Below, in pieces: positions 16,928 through 27,293 of a DNA stretch of 64,000 bases. Under the pieces are notes generated by a model that searched no databases, had not been told where the DNA came from, and saw nothing but the letters and a program-made list of their open reading frames with translations. The position numbers and the translations under genes were made by a program. Origin of the DNA: Acinetobacter pittii (lineage in GTDB: Bacteria > Pseudomonadota > Gammaproteobacteria > Pseudomonadales > Moraxellaceae); contig NZ_CP139286.1 in the NCBI RefSeq assembly GCF_034067285.1, positions 1,116,001 through 1,180,000 on the forward strand, in the 5' to 3' direction. How positions within the stretch are numbered: the stretch's first letter is position 1; each line of letters begins with the position of its first letter.

Positions 16928-17859
16928 TTTGCCTCTCCTTCAAGATTTTTCTCGACCATTTTGACGAATAGCTCTTCTAGACGGTTCGATTTGTTTCGCA
17001 TACTACGAACACGAATACCTTGTGATTCTAAAAGCTGGAATAAGTCATTTAATGTATGGGCCTTATCCATTGTCACTTCTAAAGTGCTGCTATCAATTAA
17101 GTTGAACTTCACACCAATGATGTTTAATTGAAGTGGGGCAATGGGTTCTGCCAAATCAAAAATAAAAGACTCTTCACTCAGCTGGTTTAAGAAACTTTTC
17201 ATGCTGGTGTCTTCTTTAATGACACCACGGTCAATGATGGCAATTTGACGACACAACATTTCTGCTTCTTCGAGATAATGTGTAGTCAAAATAATAGAAG
17301 TACCACTTTCGTTCATTTCGGTGAGAAAATCCCACATAGAGCGGCGCAATTCAATATCTACACCCGCGGTAGGCTCATCTAGAATAAGTAGTTTAGGCTC
17401 ATGCATCATGGCGCGCGCAATCATGAGGCGGCGCTTCATACCACCCGATAGCATGCGTGCTTGTATATTACGTTTTTCCCAGAGACCTAGCTTTTCTAAA
17501 TAATGTTCGGCGCGTTTTTCTGCAATCTTTTTATGAATGCCGTAATAACCCGCTTGGGTGACTAAAATATCGAACGCTTTTTCGAACTGTCCAAAGTTAA
17601 ATTCTTGAGGGACGACGCCAAGCTGCTGTTTTGCCAAGGATGGATGAGTGTCGAGATTATGCCCAAAAATCTCAACTGTCCCTTCGGTTTTTTTCGTGAG
17701 GGAACTGATAATACCAATGGTTGTTGATTTGCCGGCACCATTTGGGCCTAACAACGCATAAAATTCACCTTCAGGCACAGTGAGGTTAATACCTTTTAAC
17801 GCCTGAAAACCATTACGATATGTTTTGGACAAATCTCTTAAAACCAAAGCATCAGTCAT
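16924..17859 (-). CDS. yadG: ABC transporter ATP-binding protein, YadG-like
   Basis: 311 residues: Walker A LLGPNGAGKSTTIG, Q-loop VVPQEFNF, signature MLSGGMKRRLMIARAMMHEP, Walker B LLILDEPTAGVD, and H-loop LTTHYLEEAE. A roughly 80-residue C-terminal domain follows, typical of ABC-2 exporter ATPases (CcmA/DrrA type). First gene of the four-gene minus-strand operon with yadH, queF and an unknown. Confidence 0.9.
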   Translation of the reverse strand: MTDALVLRDLSKTYRNGFQALKGINLTVPEGEFYALLGPNGAGKSTTIGIISSLTKKTEGTVEIFGHNLDTHPSLAKQQLGVVPQEFNFGQFEKAFDILVTQAGYYGIHKKIAEKRAEHYLEKLGLWEKRNIQARMLSGGMKRRLMIARAMMHEPKLLILDEPTAGVDIELRRSMWDFLTEMNESGTSIILTTHYLEEAEMLCRQIAIIDRGVIKEDTSMKSFLNQLSEESFIFDLAEPIAPLQLNIIGVKFNLIDSSTLEVTMDKAHTLNDLFQLLESQGIRVRSMRNKSNRLEELFVKMVEKNLEGEAK

Positions 17860-17976
17860 GAAATTCTCACATTATGAAAGAGGGGTATATTTTGAGCGAT
17901 AATGATTAATAAACCAAGTAAAATAGTCGGAATTTTATAAAATTGAGATAAATTTATGAAGTTATTATATATAAAT

Positions 17977-18053
17977 TGGCGCGCTCGGCGGGGATCGAAC
18001 CCACGACCCCAGGCTTCGGAAACCTGTACTCTATCCAACTGAGCTACGAGCGC
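17977..18053 (-). tRNA. tRNA-Arg (anticodon CCG)
   Basis: On the minus strand a 77-base cloverleaf begins GCGCTCG and ends CGAGCGC-G-CCA, with the CCA encoded. The D-arm contains GCTCAGTTGGATAGAGT, the anticodon stem-loop is CAGGT-TTCCGAA-GCCTG (anticodon CCG), and the T-arm is GTGGGTTCGATCCC. It lies between yadG and an unknown gene on the same strand. No integrase or attachment duplicate is seen. Confidence 0.95.
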
Positions 18054-18155
18054 ACGTGTGTGGGCCACATCATAGGAAAAAAACACCAATAGGTAAAGCA
18101 CGAAATAGGTAACAAGTGAGTTTAATGCTTAATTAAACAGCAGCTTGTTGTTTTT

Positions 18156-18776
18156 TTAGATGCGCTGTTGGATAAGTTGAATTGAATAATTAATAGAATG
18201 AAGAGTATGGGCTAGCTCATGAGGTGGAATACGTGAGTCCTGTAAGTGGGTAATCCATTGAATTTGGCACATTTTAAGCTCTTGAAGCGTTTTTATTTGC
18301 TCTATTTTCTGGATAAGTGGTTTTGCCATAAGTCCACAGTACTGATTTAAATTTTGCTTCATCAGTTGTTGTATTTCTTCAAAAGAAAGTTGTTGAACAG
18401 GAACTGGTGGCTGAGTATTTTCAATATTTGTAGATTGCAAAGATTGGGGAACCTGAATTTCACCAATTATATTGTCGTTTTTATGATCATCTGTAGGATT
18501 TTTCTGATGCTCTTCTACAGTAGTTATAGGGGGTTGTGGAAAAGATATTTGTTCATTTAATTCTGAATAGTTTTCGCTTGAAGGAGCAATAAGTTTTAAG
18601 TCGATAAGTTGTTGAATAAGTTCTGGAGACGCAATACGTTTTTTAAATTCACTATTTAAATTTTGAAAATCTTCATGGTCTATTAATAGTAGTAAACGTC
18701 TTTGTTTTGCATTTAAAACAATATTGCGTTGTTGAAGCGCGACTCTTCCCAAATTGGTTCGATAAAAACCAGCCAT
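18156..18776 (-). CDS. Uncharacterised protein with Pro/Gln-rich linker
   Basis: 206 residues. Two tandem ATG codons (18779, 18776) follow a GGGGA ribosome site; the second has the better spacing. The N-terminal about 70 residues (YRTNLGRVALQQRNIVL, then KQRRLLLLIDHEDF) look like a small helical/winged-helix domain. A low-complexity linker rich in Pro, Gln and Thr follows at about 80-130, then a C-terminal helical segment from LSFEEIQQLMKQNLNQYCG. I do not recognise it; two small domains joined by a linker suggest a regulatory or adaptor protein. Confidence 0.65.
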   Translation of the reverse strand: MAGFYRTNLGRVALQQRNIVLNAKQRRLLLLIDHEDFQNLNSEFKKRIASPELIQQLIDLKLIAPSSENYSELNEQISFPQPPITTVEEHQKNPTDDHKNDNIIGEIQVPQSLQSTNIENTQPPVPVQQLSFEEIQQLMKQNLNQYCGLMAKPLIQKIEQIKTLQELKMCQIQWITHLQDSRIPPHELAHTLHSINYSIQLIQQRI

Positions 18777-18924
18777 CATTTTTCCCCAAGATAAAAAATA
18801 AATCAGACTGTTCAATCTTCTCAGTTGAACAGTACTATTTTTAATAAAATATAAATGGGGTTAACGATAAAACTCAAAAATGACAATATGATGAAGAATT
18901 TATGAATATCATCTATTTAAGTCT

Positions 18925-19611
18925 TTAAAATGCGCCTTCTAACGCTTTACGTAAATAGACGTCCAGTTCATCTTGGCGCAATAGCCATTGAATATAGTCT
19001 TTAGGAAGTTCAGCAATTGCCGTGCCTTTATGCTTTCCAAAGTTAATAGTTGTAGGGATACGTGCTTCTTCAGAGACTCGGTACAGCTCTTCAATATCTT
19101 GAATATTTAAATGATAGACAATATGCATCAAAATATTAGCGGTCAAAATAATATCGGCGTCAGCACGGTGTGCGCCTTTGAGCAATTCTCGAGCTTTACT
19201 GCTGCCTTGAGAAATCATATAGATCAATGCTGAAATATTATGCGCTTCTGCGTCAGGCCAAGTTTTACGCGCTAAGGCTAAAGTACAAATCGGTTTGATA
19301 TTCGATACATCTACACCACAACGAGCAATCGCGGCAATATCGTAATCAATATTGTGACCAATAATATAAGTGGTAGTTTCTGGTAATTTAAAGGTTTTAT
19401 AGTGGGGTTGGTTTTCTAAATCTGACTCTAATATATGGTGTACTGCCATAGCAGCGTAAGAGATAGGGGTTCCGACTTGATACAGTTGATCAAACAATTT
19501 GCTTTTATCTAAGGTGAGCTTGCCTGCATTAATCTCAATTGGGGCATACGCAATTTCAATTGGCAAACCATTTAGTGTATGTGTTTCTGTATCTAAAATA
19601 ATGGTTTGCAT
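18925..19611 (-). CDS. DnaQ-superfamily 3'-5' exonuclease with C-terminal DUF3820-like domain
   Basis: 228 residues from the ATG at 19609-19611 (AAAGGG upstream). ExoI is IILDTETHTL (DTE), ExoII is IGHNIDYDI, and ExoIII is HRADADIILTANIL (HxxxD). The C-terminal 45 residues, INFGKHKGTAIAELPKDYIQWLLRQ, match the small domain found fused to ExoX-like nucleases and as DUF3820. E. coli ExoX is the nearest named relative (a distributive DNA exonuclease in repair). No operon partner is seen. Confidence 0.85.
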   Translation of the reverse strand: MQTIILDTETHTLNGLPIEIAYAPIEINAGKLTLDKSKLFDQLYQVGTPISYAAMAVHHILESDLENQPHYKTFKLPETTTYIIGHNIDYDIAAIARCGVDVSNIKPICTLALARKTWPDAEAHNISALIYMISQGSSKARELLKGAHRADADIILTANILMHIVYHLNIQDIEELYRVSEEARIPTTINFGKHKGTAIAELPKDYIQWLLRQDELDVYLRKALEGAF

Positions 19612-19859
19612 AACTGGCCCTTTAAACAATCACGAGTAATTATGAATGTTAACAGTTGACTACCTACTTTAAAACATGAAGTGAAGCTATAAAGTAGCGA
19701 TAACGTCAATTTATATTAAAAACAGAGTTTTCAGAGATTAATTCCATACAATAGAACTTGCGGAAAAGAAAGATTAGGCGTAATTGTTTTTAAGACATTA
19801 GAAAATGTTGATTAAAAATTAAAGCACAACAAAAATGGAATTTAAGGGAAGATATATCA

Positions 19860-21089
19860 ATGAAAATGAACCTATTAATGACAAGCGTTCTGAGCACGAG
19901 TTTATTTTTAGTCGCTTGTGGAGGAGGGAGTAGTGATGATAGCCCAGCTCCTACTAATCCATCCGGGACACCAGTCAATAATATTCAAAATCCAGTTGTT
20001 AAAGTTGAAGCTTACACAAGTACCAACTTAGGAAGTGTGGCAGCAGAAAGTAGTATTTTGACTTATAAAATGTTGGGTCAAAGTGGTCAAGAAGTACAGG
20101 CAACCAGTTTGGTATTTACACCAAATACTCCACCACCAGTAGGCGGTTGGCCAATTGTAGTCTGGGCGCATGGCACTACGGGTGTGGCAGATGCTTGTGC
20201 ACCAAGTAAAGCAGCTTTAGCAGATAGTACAAAAGATTTAATTAGTAAATTACTAACAGCAGGTTATGTTGTTGTTGCACCTGACTATGAGGGTTTAGGT
20301 ACACCAGGTATACATCCTTTTTTAAATGTTAAAAGTGAGGCTTTTTCAATTACAGATGCGGTGGTTGCAACACGCAATTATTTATTACAGCGTAACTTAT
20401 TAACTTCGAAAAAATGGGTCACTGTAGGGCATTCGCAAGGTGGGCATGCTGCATTGGGTGCTGCACAATATGCGAGTCGTGCACAGCTCGACTATAAAGG
20501 TACTGTAGCCGTAGCGCCTGCTTCTAATTTAGGTTTTATTTTAGTGGCGGGAGAGCAATCTGTTGCTAATGCGACTCTAGATAAAAAGATATCAATGTAT
20601 GCTCAACTTGATACTTATACAGCTTTAGTTAGTGCGGGTATCCGCAACACACAGTCGAGCTTTGATTATGGACAAGTCTTTACTTCGCAAATTTCAAGTA
20701 TTGCAGCGCAAGCAGAAACCATTTGTTCCGGGCCATTGGGCCAAGCTTTTGGCGCAGGTATGACTAAGTATGCTACAGATCACAATGGAACGCTGGATGG
20801 TTATACGCGGACACAACCTAACTTTATGGCTGTGCCGTTAGTTAAAACATTTTTAGATAAAGATTCGCAGCCGTTACAAGTAAAAGTCACGACACCAATC
20901 ATTATTTATCAGGGCTTAGCAGATTCAACAGTTCCTAAAGTAGCAACGGATATCTTGATATCTAATGCCACTGTTGTAGGCACCAAAATTAATAGTTATG
21001 TAACGGGTAACTGGGATCATGGCACGGCAATGAGTAGTAATGTTGATAACATCGTTGGAAATGTTCAGACCTTACTGACATCTCAATAG
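19860..21089 (+). CDS. Secreted/lipid-anchored lipase, alpha/beta hydrolase (LIP family-like)
   Basis: 409 residues. A lipoprotein signal (STSLFLVAC, then GGGSSDD) indicates anchoring after Cys20, followed by a Ser/Pro linker. The alpha/beta hydrolase core has the oxyanion region IVVWAHGTTG, the nucleophile elbow TVGHSQGGHAALG (Ser at about 191), a late Asp candidate in YQGLADSTVPKV and His in GNWDHGTAM. The arrangement resembles the secretory lipase family (fungal LIP type, also found in Acinetobacter). AAGGGAAG precedes the ATG. Substrate specificity is unknown. Confidence 0.8.
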   Translation: MKMNLLMTSVLSTSLFLVACGGGSSDDSPAPTNPSGTPVNNIQNPVVKVEAYTSTNLGSVAAESSILTYKMLGQSGQEVQATSLVFTPNTPPPVGGWPIVVWAHGTTGVADACAPSKAALADSTKDLISKLLTAGYVVVAPDYEGLGTPGIHPFLNVKSEAFSITDAVVATRNYLLQRNLLTSKKWVTVGHSQGGHAALGAAQYASRAQLDYKGTVAVAPASNLGFILVAGEQSVANATLDKKISMYAQLDTYTALVSAGIRNTQSSFDYGQVFTSQISSIAAQAETICSGPLGQAFGAGMTKYATDHNGTLDGYTRTQPNFMAVPLVKTFLDKDSQPLQVKVTTPIIIYQGLADSTVPKVATDILISNATVVGTKINSYVTGNWDHGTAMSSNVDNIVGNVQTLLTSQ

Positions 21090-21194
21090 AGTTATTGATA
21101 TTTAAAGGCTTTTTAATATTGTTGTAAGCTAAAATAAACGATGGAAAAATTTAAAATATAAGCTTTAAACGTGCTTTTTATTTGATTTATAAAC

Positions 21195-21229
21195 AATGGC
21201 TCATTTTTTATAAAACTTGAGCCATTTTT
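21195..21229 (+). terminator. Terminator downstream of the lipase gene
   Basis: Stem AATGGCTCA / TGAGCCATT with a 14-base loop, then TTTTA. Confidence 0.75.
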
Positions 21230-21254
21230 ATTTAAAACTGAGCTAACTTCATTC

Positions 21255-21282
21255 TGTTTAATTATAAAGTTCATGCTACAAT
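21255..21282 (+). promoter_or_regulatory. Possible sigma-70 promoter of glyA
   Basis: TACAAT at 21277-21282 with TGTTTA 16 bases upstream, placed about 50 bases before glyA and just after the previous terminator. The -35 match is weak. Confidence 0.35.
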
Positions 21283-21334
21283 ATGCCGCAATCTTAGCAC
21301 GGCTTAAAAGCCCTAATTTATAGGACCCCCGCTA

Positions 21335-22588
21335 ATGTTTGCCAATATTTCCATTTCTGAATTTGATCCAGAATTAGCTCAAGCAATTGCTTCTGAAGGT
21401 GAGCGTCAAGAAGCACATATCGAGTTAATTGCATCTGAAAACTATTGCTCTCCTGCTGTGATGGAAGCGCAAGGATCAAAACTTACGAACAAATATGCAG
21501 AAGGTTATCCAGGCAAACGCTATTATGGCGGTTGCGAGTATGTGGATATCATCGAGCAAATGGCGATTGATCGTGCTAAAGAACTTTTTGGTGCAGATTA
21601 CGCAAACGTTCAACCACACGCTGGCTCACAAGCTAACTCTGCTGTTTATCTAGCGCTTCTTAACCCGGGCGATACAGTTTTAGGTATGAGCTTGGCTCAC
21701 GGTGGTCACTTGACTCACGGTGCAAAAGTAAGCTTCTCTGGTAAAACTTATAATGCGGTTCAATACGGTCTAAACGCTGAAACTGGCGAGATCGATTATG
21801 AAGAAGTTGAACGTTTAGCGTTAGAGCACAAGCCACGTATGATCGTTGCTGGTTTCTCTGCTTATAGCCGTGTTGTAGATTGGCAACGTTTCCGTGACAT
21901 CGCGGACAAAGTTGGCGCTTACCTTTTTGTTGATATGGCTCACGTTGCAGGTCTTGTTGCTGCTGGCGTATATCCAAACCCAGTTCAAATTGCTGACGTA
22001 ACGACAACTACGACTCATAAAACACTTCGTGGTCCACGTTCTGGTTTAATCCTTGCGAAAGCGAATGAAGAAATCGAGAAAAAACTTCAGTCAGCTGTAT
22101 TCCCTGGTAACCAAGGCGGTCCATTAATGCATGCGATTGCTGCTAAAGCAATCTGCTTCAAAGAAGCAATGTCTGATGACTTCAAAGCTTACCAACAACA
22201 AGTTGTGAAAAATGCTCAAGCAATGGCTGAAGTATTAATTGCACGTGGTTATGATGTTGTTTCTGGTGGTACAGAGAATCACTTATTCTTGTTATCTTTA
22301 ATCAAGCAAGATGTAACTGGTAAAGATGCAGATGCTTGGTTAGGTGCTGCTCACATTACTGTGAACAAAAACTCAGTTCCAAATGACCCACGTTCTCCAT
22401 TTGTGACTTCTGGTATCCGTATTGGTACTCCAGCAGTAACAACTCGTGGTTTCGGTGAAGCTGAAGTTCGTGAACTTGCTGGTTGGATCGCTGACGTGAT
22501 TGACAGTAAAGGTGACGAAAAAGTTATTGCTGACGTAAAAGCAAAAGTTGAAGCTGTTTGTGCAAAATTCCCTGTATATGCACAATAA
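21335..22588 (+). CDS. glyA: Serine hydroxymethyltransferase
   Basis: 417 residues, a PLP enzyme converting serine and tetrahydrofolate to glycine and methylene-THF. Signatures are the N-terminal [49 protein letters not shown], and the PLP-lysine motif [14 protein letters not shown] (Lys at about 229). Codon usage is strongly biased, as expected for a high-level metabolic enzyme. Single-gene unit flanked by terminators. Confidence 0.98.
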   Translation: MFANISISEFDPELAQAIASEGERQEAHIELIASENYCSPAVMEAQGSKLTNKYAEGYPGKRYYGGCEYVDIIEQMAIDRAKELFGADYANVQPHAGSQANSAVYLALLNPGDTVLGMSLAHGGHLTHGAKVSFSGKTYNAVQYGLNAETGEIDYEEVERLALEHKPRMIVAGFSAYSRVVDWQRFRDIADKVGAYLFVDMAHVAGLVAAGVYPNPVQIADVTTTTTHKTLRGPRSGLILAKANEEIEKKLQSAVFPGNQGGPLMHAIAAKAICFKEAMSDDFKAYQQQVVKNAQAMAEVLIARGYDVVSGGTENHLFLLSLIKQDVTGKDADAWLGAAHITVNKNSVPNDPRSPFVTSGIRIGTPAVTTRGFGEAEVRELAGWIADVIDSKGDEKVIADVKAKVEAVCAKFPVYAQ

Positions 22589-22600
22589 GTTGTAAATATA

Positions 22601-22626
22601 AAAAAAGCGCCATATGGCGCTTTTTT
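22601..22626. terminator. Bidirectional terminator between glyA and adeH
   Basis: A perfect 26-base palindrome, six A, GCGCCATATGGCGC, six T, between the convergent glyA and adeH genes. Confidence 0.92.
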
Positions 22627-22634
22627 ATATCAAG

Positions 22635-24095
22635 TTAATTAGGTGAGGCAGTCTGCCATCCGCCTCCTAATGCGCGGATTAAATCTACACTCGCCATCAT
22701 TCTACTGCCGTTAAGCTGTGCGGAAAGTTGCTCTTGTTGCAATATAGTCCGATCTGAATCAATCACATCAAGATAGCTAATCGCACCTTCTTTATAGCGC
22801 AGATGAGAAAGCTGGTTTGCATGACGAGAAGAGGAGAGCGCTTGATTTTGAGCCTGAATTTGCTGATCGAGAATACGTTGATCGGACAAACCATTTTCAA
22901 CTTCGCGAAATGCATTCAGTACAGTTTGCCGATAGTTTGCCACGCTTTCTTCATAGGCAGCCCGTGCTTGAGCGACTCCAGCTTTACGTTGCCCGCCGTC
23001 AAATAATGGCAAAGACAAAATAGTACCTGCAACTGGACCAAGTAAGAATGTACGGCTCGACCATTTACCTAAATCACCTAAAGTTGATGATTCATAACCG
23101 AGCGCACCTGTCAGGTCCAGTTTTGGGAAGAAGGCAGCACGCGCAATTCCAATACGCGCATTATCCGCTGCCATAGCACGTTCAGCCGCAGCAATGTCCG
23201 GTCGTCTTTCAAGTAAAGCTGACGGTAAACCCGCTGGAAGACGGAGGCTGTTTGCAGTTAAAGGCTGAACTGCCAAGCTAAAATCAGCAGGTGTTTTGCC
23301 TAATAATACTGCAAGTGCATGCTCAGCATTGGCTCTGTTACGAGCAATATTCAATGCGCTCGTTTGTGCTGTAGCAAGCTCGGTCTGTGCGCGGGAAACA
23401 TCTAATTCACTGACTAAACCATTTTGAAATCGAGTTTGAACAAGATCTCGTGTTTCGCTAAGTAACTTAATGGTGCGATTATAAATTGCTTGTTCAGCAT
23501 CTAACTGTCGAATAAGAAAATAGCCTTGCGCAACATCTGCTTGTAGGGCTAAAAGTGCTGACTGATATAATGCTTCTTGTTGCTGTACATCAGCTGTTGC
23601 TGCATTCACACTACTGGCGATACGACCAAATAAATCGAGCTCATATGAAACATTCGCTTGAGCACGCCATAAGGTTTGTGCAGACGTATGGGCATTTTCA
23701 TCTAAACCGAGTGAAGCTGGAGAGGGCTTTTGACGAGTTGGCCCAAAGCCAGCACCAATACTTGGCAAAAGTTCAGCTTGTGCTGCTGAACGTAACGCAC
23801 GTGAAGCCTGAATATTGGCTGCTGCCGCTTTAAGGGTCTGGTTTCCGGAAATGGCTTGTTGTTCTAGCTCATTCAATTGAGCATCATTAAAAACACGCCA
23901 CCATTCACCTCGAACCTGCTGATCGGCAGGTTGGGCAATTTTCCAGTTATTGTCCTCAAGTTGAGGATCGGACTCTTTAAATTTGACTGGAACAATCACC
24001 TTTGCAGGTTGATATTCTGGAGCCAAAGAGCAGCCTGCAAGGAGCAGGCTTCCCATGAGTGAGGACAATAATAAGCTTTGTTTTGCTGTAGCCAT
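22635..24095 (-). CDS. adeH: RND efflux outer membrane channel AdeH
   Basis: 486 residues from the ATG at 24093-24095, seven bases after AGGAGG. Lipoprotein signal LLAGC at about residues 18-22, then the two repeated TolC-like coiled-coil halves, with LLERRPDIAAAERAMAADNARIGIARA marking the outer membrane factor family. It is the OprM-type exit duct for AdeF-AdeG. Third gene of adeFGH, 12 bases after adeG. The assignment to AdeH rather than AdeK rests on the operon: a MexF-like pump and a divergent LysR gene. Confidence 0.88.
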   Translation of the reverse strand: MATAKQSLLLSSLMGSLLLAGCSLAPEYQPAKVIVPVKFKESDPQLEDNNWKIAQPADQQVRGEWWRVFNDAQLNELEQQAISGNQTLKAAAANIQASRALRSAAQAELLPSIGAGFGPTRQKPSPASLGLDENAHTSAQTLWRAQANVSYELDLFGRIASSVNAATADVQQQEALYQSALLALQADVAQGYFLIRQLDAEQAIYNRTIKLLSETRDLVQTRFQNGLVSELDVSRAQTELATAQTSALNIARNRANAEHALAVLLGKTPADFSLAVQPLTANSLRLPAGLPSALLERRPDIAAAERAMAADNARIGIARAAFFPKLDLTGALGYESSTLGDLGKWSSRTFLLGPVAGTILSLPLFDGGQRKAGVAQARAAYEESVANYRQTVLNAFREVENGLSDQRILDQQIQAQNQALSSSRHANQLSHLRYKEGAISYLDVIDSDRTILQQEQLSAQLNGSRMMASVDLIRALGGGWQTASPN

Positions 24096-24107
24096 CAAAT
24101 ATCCTCC

Positions 24108-27100
24108 TTAATGATCATGTGGGGTAGATAAAGGCGCTTCATGAACGGCTGCCGAATGCAATTTATGTTTACTGTTCAGGGTACGAATCAGCACATAAAA
24201 GGCAGGAGTCAGGAATAAACCAAACAGTGTTACACCAATCATGCCGAAGAACACGGCAATACCCATGGCATGGCGCATTTCAGAACCTGCACCAGTTGAG
24301 GTAACCAGTGGTACAACCCCCATAATGAATGCAATAGAAGTCATTAAAATTGGACGTAAACGTAGTCGACTTGCTTCAACAGCTGCTTTAAAGGCAGTTG
24401 CACCTTGCATTTCAAGTTCCCGCGCAAATTCGACAATTAAGATGGCATTTTTACAGGCCAGTCCGACCAGTACCATCAGACCAATTTGGGTAAAGATGTT
24501 GTTATCTCCACCTGTCAGCCAGACACCTGTCAGAGCCGCCAAGATTCCCATTGGTACAATTAAAATTACAGCTAAAGGCAGAGTTAGACTTTCATATTGT
24601 GCGGCTAAAACTAAGAACACGAGCAATACGCTAATTGGGAATACCCAGAGTCCTGCATTACCAGCCAAGATTTTTTGGTAAGTTAAATCCGTCCATTCAA
24701 ACTTGATACCACGTGGAAGAGTCTGTGCGGCAATACGTTCAACCGCAGCTTCTGCTTGGCTAGATGAATAACCCGGTGCAGGGCCGCCGTTAATATCTGC
24801 TGAGGTATAGCCGTTATAACGAACGACCATTTCAGGACCATAGGTTTGAGTTACATTTACCAGTGAAGATAACGGCACCATTTGTCCGGCACTGTTACGG
24901 GTTTTAAGCTGTAAAATATCTTCAGGGTTTGCACGGAAAGGCGCATCGGCTTGTGCTCGAACCTGATAAACACGTCCAAAACGGTTAAAGTCGTTAACGT
25001 ACTGAGAACCTAAATAAATCTGCATGGTGTTGAAAACATCTGTTACAGCAACACCTTGTTGTTTAGCTTTGACACGGTCCAGATCTACGTTCAGTTGAGG
25101 TACATTAATTTGATAACTTGAGAACATTGGGCCAAGTTCAGGAGCTGATTGTGCTGCTTTCATAAAGTTCTGTGCAGCATCATTCAAGGCTGAATAGCCT
25201 AAGGCACCTCGGTCTTCGAGTTGGAGTTTAAAGCCGCCCATGGTCCCTAAGCCCATCACTGGTGGTGGTGGGAAAACTGCAATATAGGCATCTTGAATAG
25301 CTGAATATTTCTGATTGAGCGCACCTGCAATTGCATTGGCAGATAAGTCTTTCGCCTTACGTTCATCGAATGGTTTTAAGGTTACAAAGACAATACCAGC
25401 GCTTGAGCTGTTGGTAAAACCGTTAATTGAGAGGCCCGGGAAGGCAACAGCACTTTCTACCCCAGGCTGTTTAAGAGCTGTATCACTCATTTTACGAATG
25501 ACAGCTTCGGTACGATCTAATGACGCGCCGTTTGGTAACTGCGCAAAGCTAATCAAATATTGTTTGTCCTGCGCGGGAACGAAACCACCCGGAACAATAT
25601 AAGAAATACCAACGGTTAAACCTAAAAGTGCTGCATAGACACCCATTGCCGATGCTTTGTGTGAGATGACACGACTCACACCTTTACCGTAACGGTCTGA
25701 AGTACGTGTAAATACGCGGTTAAACAGCGCAAAGAAACGTCCAAATACGCGATTCATAATGCGCGTTAAAGCATCAGGTTTAGCATCATGTCCTTTAAGT
25801 AACATGGCTGCTAGAGCAGGAGATAGAGTAAGTGAGTTAAATGCCGAAATGACTGTTGAAATGGCAATGGTCATGGCAAATTGTTTATAAAATTGCCCTG
25901 TTAAGCCTGTCATAAAGGCAAGAGGTACGAATACTGCAACAAGCGTTAAGGCAATCGCAATAATCGGCCCACTCACTTCTCGCATGGCGCGATAAGTTGC
26001 ATCTCTTGGGCTTAAACCTGCTTCGATATTCCTCTCGACATTTTCGACGACGACAATCGCGTCATCGACCACAATCCCGATGGCGAGTACCATCCCGAAT
26101 AGTGACAGTGCATTGATGGAATAACCAAAAGCAAGCATGAGTGCGAACGTACCAATAATTGAAACTGGTACGGCAAGCAATGGAATGATTGAGGCACGCC
26201 ATGTTTGCAAGAATAAAATTACAACAACAACAACCAGTGCAATTGCTTCAAGTAAGGTATGAACGACCGCTTTAATACTGGCACGTACGAACTGGGTCGG
26301 GTCATACACAATGTCGTATTTAATTGAAGATGGGAAATCTTTTGAAAGCTCCTTCATCGTGTCGCGCACTTGATCGGAAACTTGCAATGCATTAGCACCC
26401 GGTGCTTGGAAAATTGGAATCGCGACTGCTTGTTTATTATCAAGCAATGAACGCAAGCCATATTGTGAAGCTGCGAGTTCAACACGAGCTACATCACCCA
26501 ATCGGGTAACCGCACCATCTGGAGCAGTTTTTAAAATGATATCTGCAAATTCTTGTTCAGTGGTTAAACGACCTTGAGCATTGACTGAGAGCTGTAAAGG
26601 TGAATTACTTGGTGATGCACCGATTGTACCCGCTGCTACCTGAATGTTTTGTTCACGGATTGCAGTCACAATTTCGGTTGCTGTGAGGTTACGCTGTGCC
26701 ACTTTTTGTGGGTCGAGCCACACACGCATCGCGTAGTCACCAGAACCAAATAAACCAACTTCACCCACCCCTTGTAAACGCGCTAAACGGTCTTTCACGT
26801 TCAATACCGCATAGTTACGCAAGTAGGTCATGTCATAGCGACTATCTGGTGAGGTCAGATGCACAACCATGGTTAATGTTGGTGAGCTTTTTAAAGTCGT
26901 GACACCCAAGCGCTGTACATCTTCAGGTAAGCGAGGCATTGCCTGAGACACACGGTTTTGAACTAGTTGCTGAGCTTTATCTGGGTCGATACCGAGTTTA
27001 AAGTTTACCGTAATGGTGAGGTTACCGTCGCTGTTTGCTTGAGATTGCATGTACAGCATGTCTTCTACACCGTTGATCGATTCTTCAAGCGGAGAAGCAA

Positions 27101-27287
27101 CAGTTTCAGCAATTACTTTCGGGTTTGCCCCCGGATATTGAGCGCGAACCACCACAGACGGGGGAACAACTTCCGGATATTCAGAAATCGGCAGTTTAAA
27201 CACCGAAAGCAGACCGGCGAGTAAAATCAATACTGATAAAACACCAGCAAAGATCGGCCGATCAATAAAAAATTTAGAGATATTCAT
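24108..27287 (-). CDS. adeG: RND efflux pump inner membrane transporter AdeG
   Basis: 1059 residues, HAE1-type RND pump with 12 spans and two large periplasmic loops. The N-terminus FFIDRPIFAGVLSVLILLAG and ISEYPEVVPPSVVV are MexF-like, unlike the MAQFFIHRPIFAW start of AdeB/AdeJ that I recall. The proton relay motif GIVVDDAIVVVENVERN holds the paired Asp of span 4. It takes drugs from the periplasm or outer leaflet, driven by protons. adeFGH overexpression in A. baumannii gives resistance to fluoroquinolones, chloramphenicol, trimethoprim and others. Confidence 0.92.
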   Translation of the reverse strand: MNISKFFIDRPIFAGVLSVLILLAGLLSVFKLPISEYPEVVPPSVVVRAQYPGANPKVIAETVASPLEESINGVEDMLYMQSQANSDGNLTITVNFKLGIDPDKAQQLVQNRVSQAMPRLPEDVQRLGVTTLKSSPTLTMVVHLTSPDSRYDMTYLRNYAVLNVKDRLARLQGVGEVGLFGSGDYAMRVWLDPQKVAQRNLTATEIVTAIREQNIQVAAGTIGASPSNSPLQLSVNAQGRLTTEQEFADIILKTAPDGAVTRLGDVARVELAASQYGLRSLLDNKQAVAIPIFQAPGANALQVSDQVRDTMKELSKDFPSSIKYDIVYDPTQFVRASIKAVVHTLLEAIALVVVVVILFLQTWRASIIPLLAVPVSIIGTFALMLAFGYSINALSLFGMVLAIGIVVDDAIVVVENVERNIEAGLSPRDATYRAMREVSGPIIAIALTLVAVFVPLAFMTGLTGQFYKQFAMTIAISTVISAFNSLTLSPALAAMLLKGHDAKPDALTRIMNRVFGRFFALFNRVFTRTSDRYGKGVSRVISHKASAMGVYAALLGLTVGISYIVPGGFVPAQDKQYLISFAQLPNGASLDRTEAVIRKMSDTALKQPGVESAVAFPGLSINGFTNSSSAGIVFVTLKPFDERKAKDLSANAIAGALNQKYSAIQDAYIAVFPPPPVMGLGTMGGFKLQLEDRGALGYSALNDAAQNFMKAAQSAPELGPMFSSYQINVPQLNVDLDRVKAKQQGVAVTDVFNTMQIYLGSQYVNDFNRFGRVYQVRAQADAPFRANPEDILQLKTRNSAGQMVPLSSLVNVTQTYGPEMVVRYNGYTSADINGGPAPGYSSSQAEAAVERIAAQTLPRGIKFEWTDLTYQKILAGNAGLWVFPISVLLVFLVLAAQYESLTLPLAVILIVPMGILAALTGVWLTGGDNNIFTQIGLMVLVGLACKNAILIVEFARELEMQGATAFKAAVEASRLRLRPILMTSIAFIMGVVPLVTSTGAGSEMRHAMGIAVFFGMIGVTLFGLFLTPAFYVLIRTLNSKHKLHSAAVHEAPLSTPHDH

Positions 27288-27293
27288 ATGCGA

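Noticed and set aside
17977..18053. tRNA-Arg as an integration site for a mobile element
   Set aside because: No integrase, no duplicated tRNA 3' end and no change of base composition next to it.
21660..22007. 115-codon minus-strand frame inside glyA
   Set aside because: Antisense shadow of glyA; low-complexity Gln-rich product and no start context.
24241..24681. 146-codon plus-strand frame inside adeG
   Set aside because: Lies entirely within adeG in another frame, with no ribosome site and an implausible product; a shadow of a high-quality gene.
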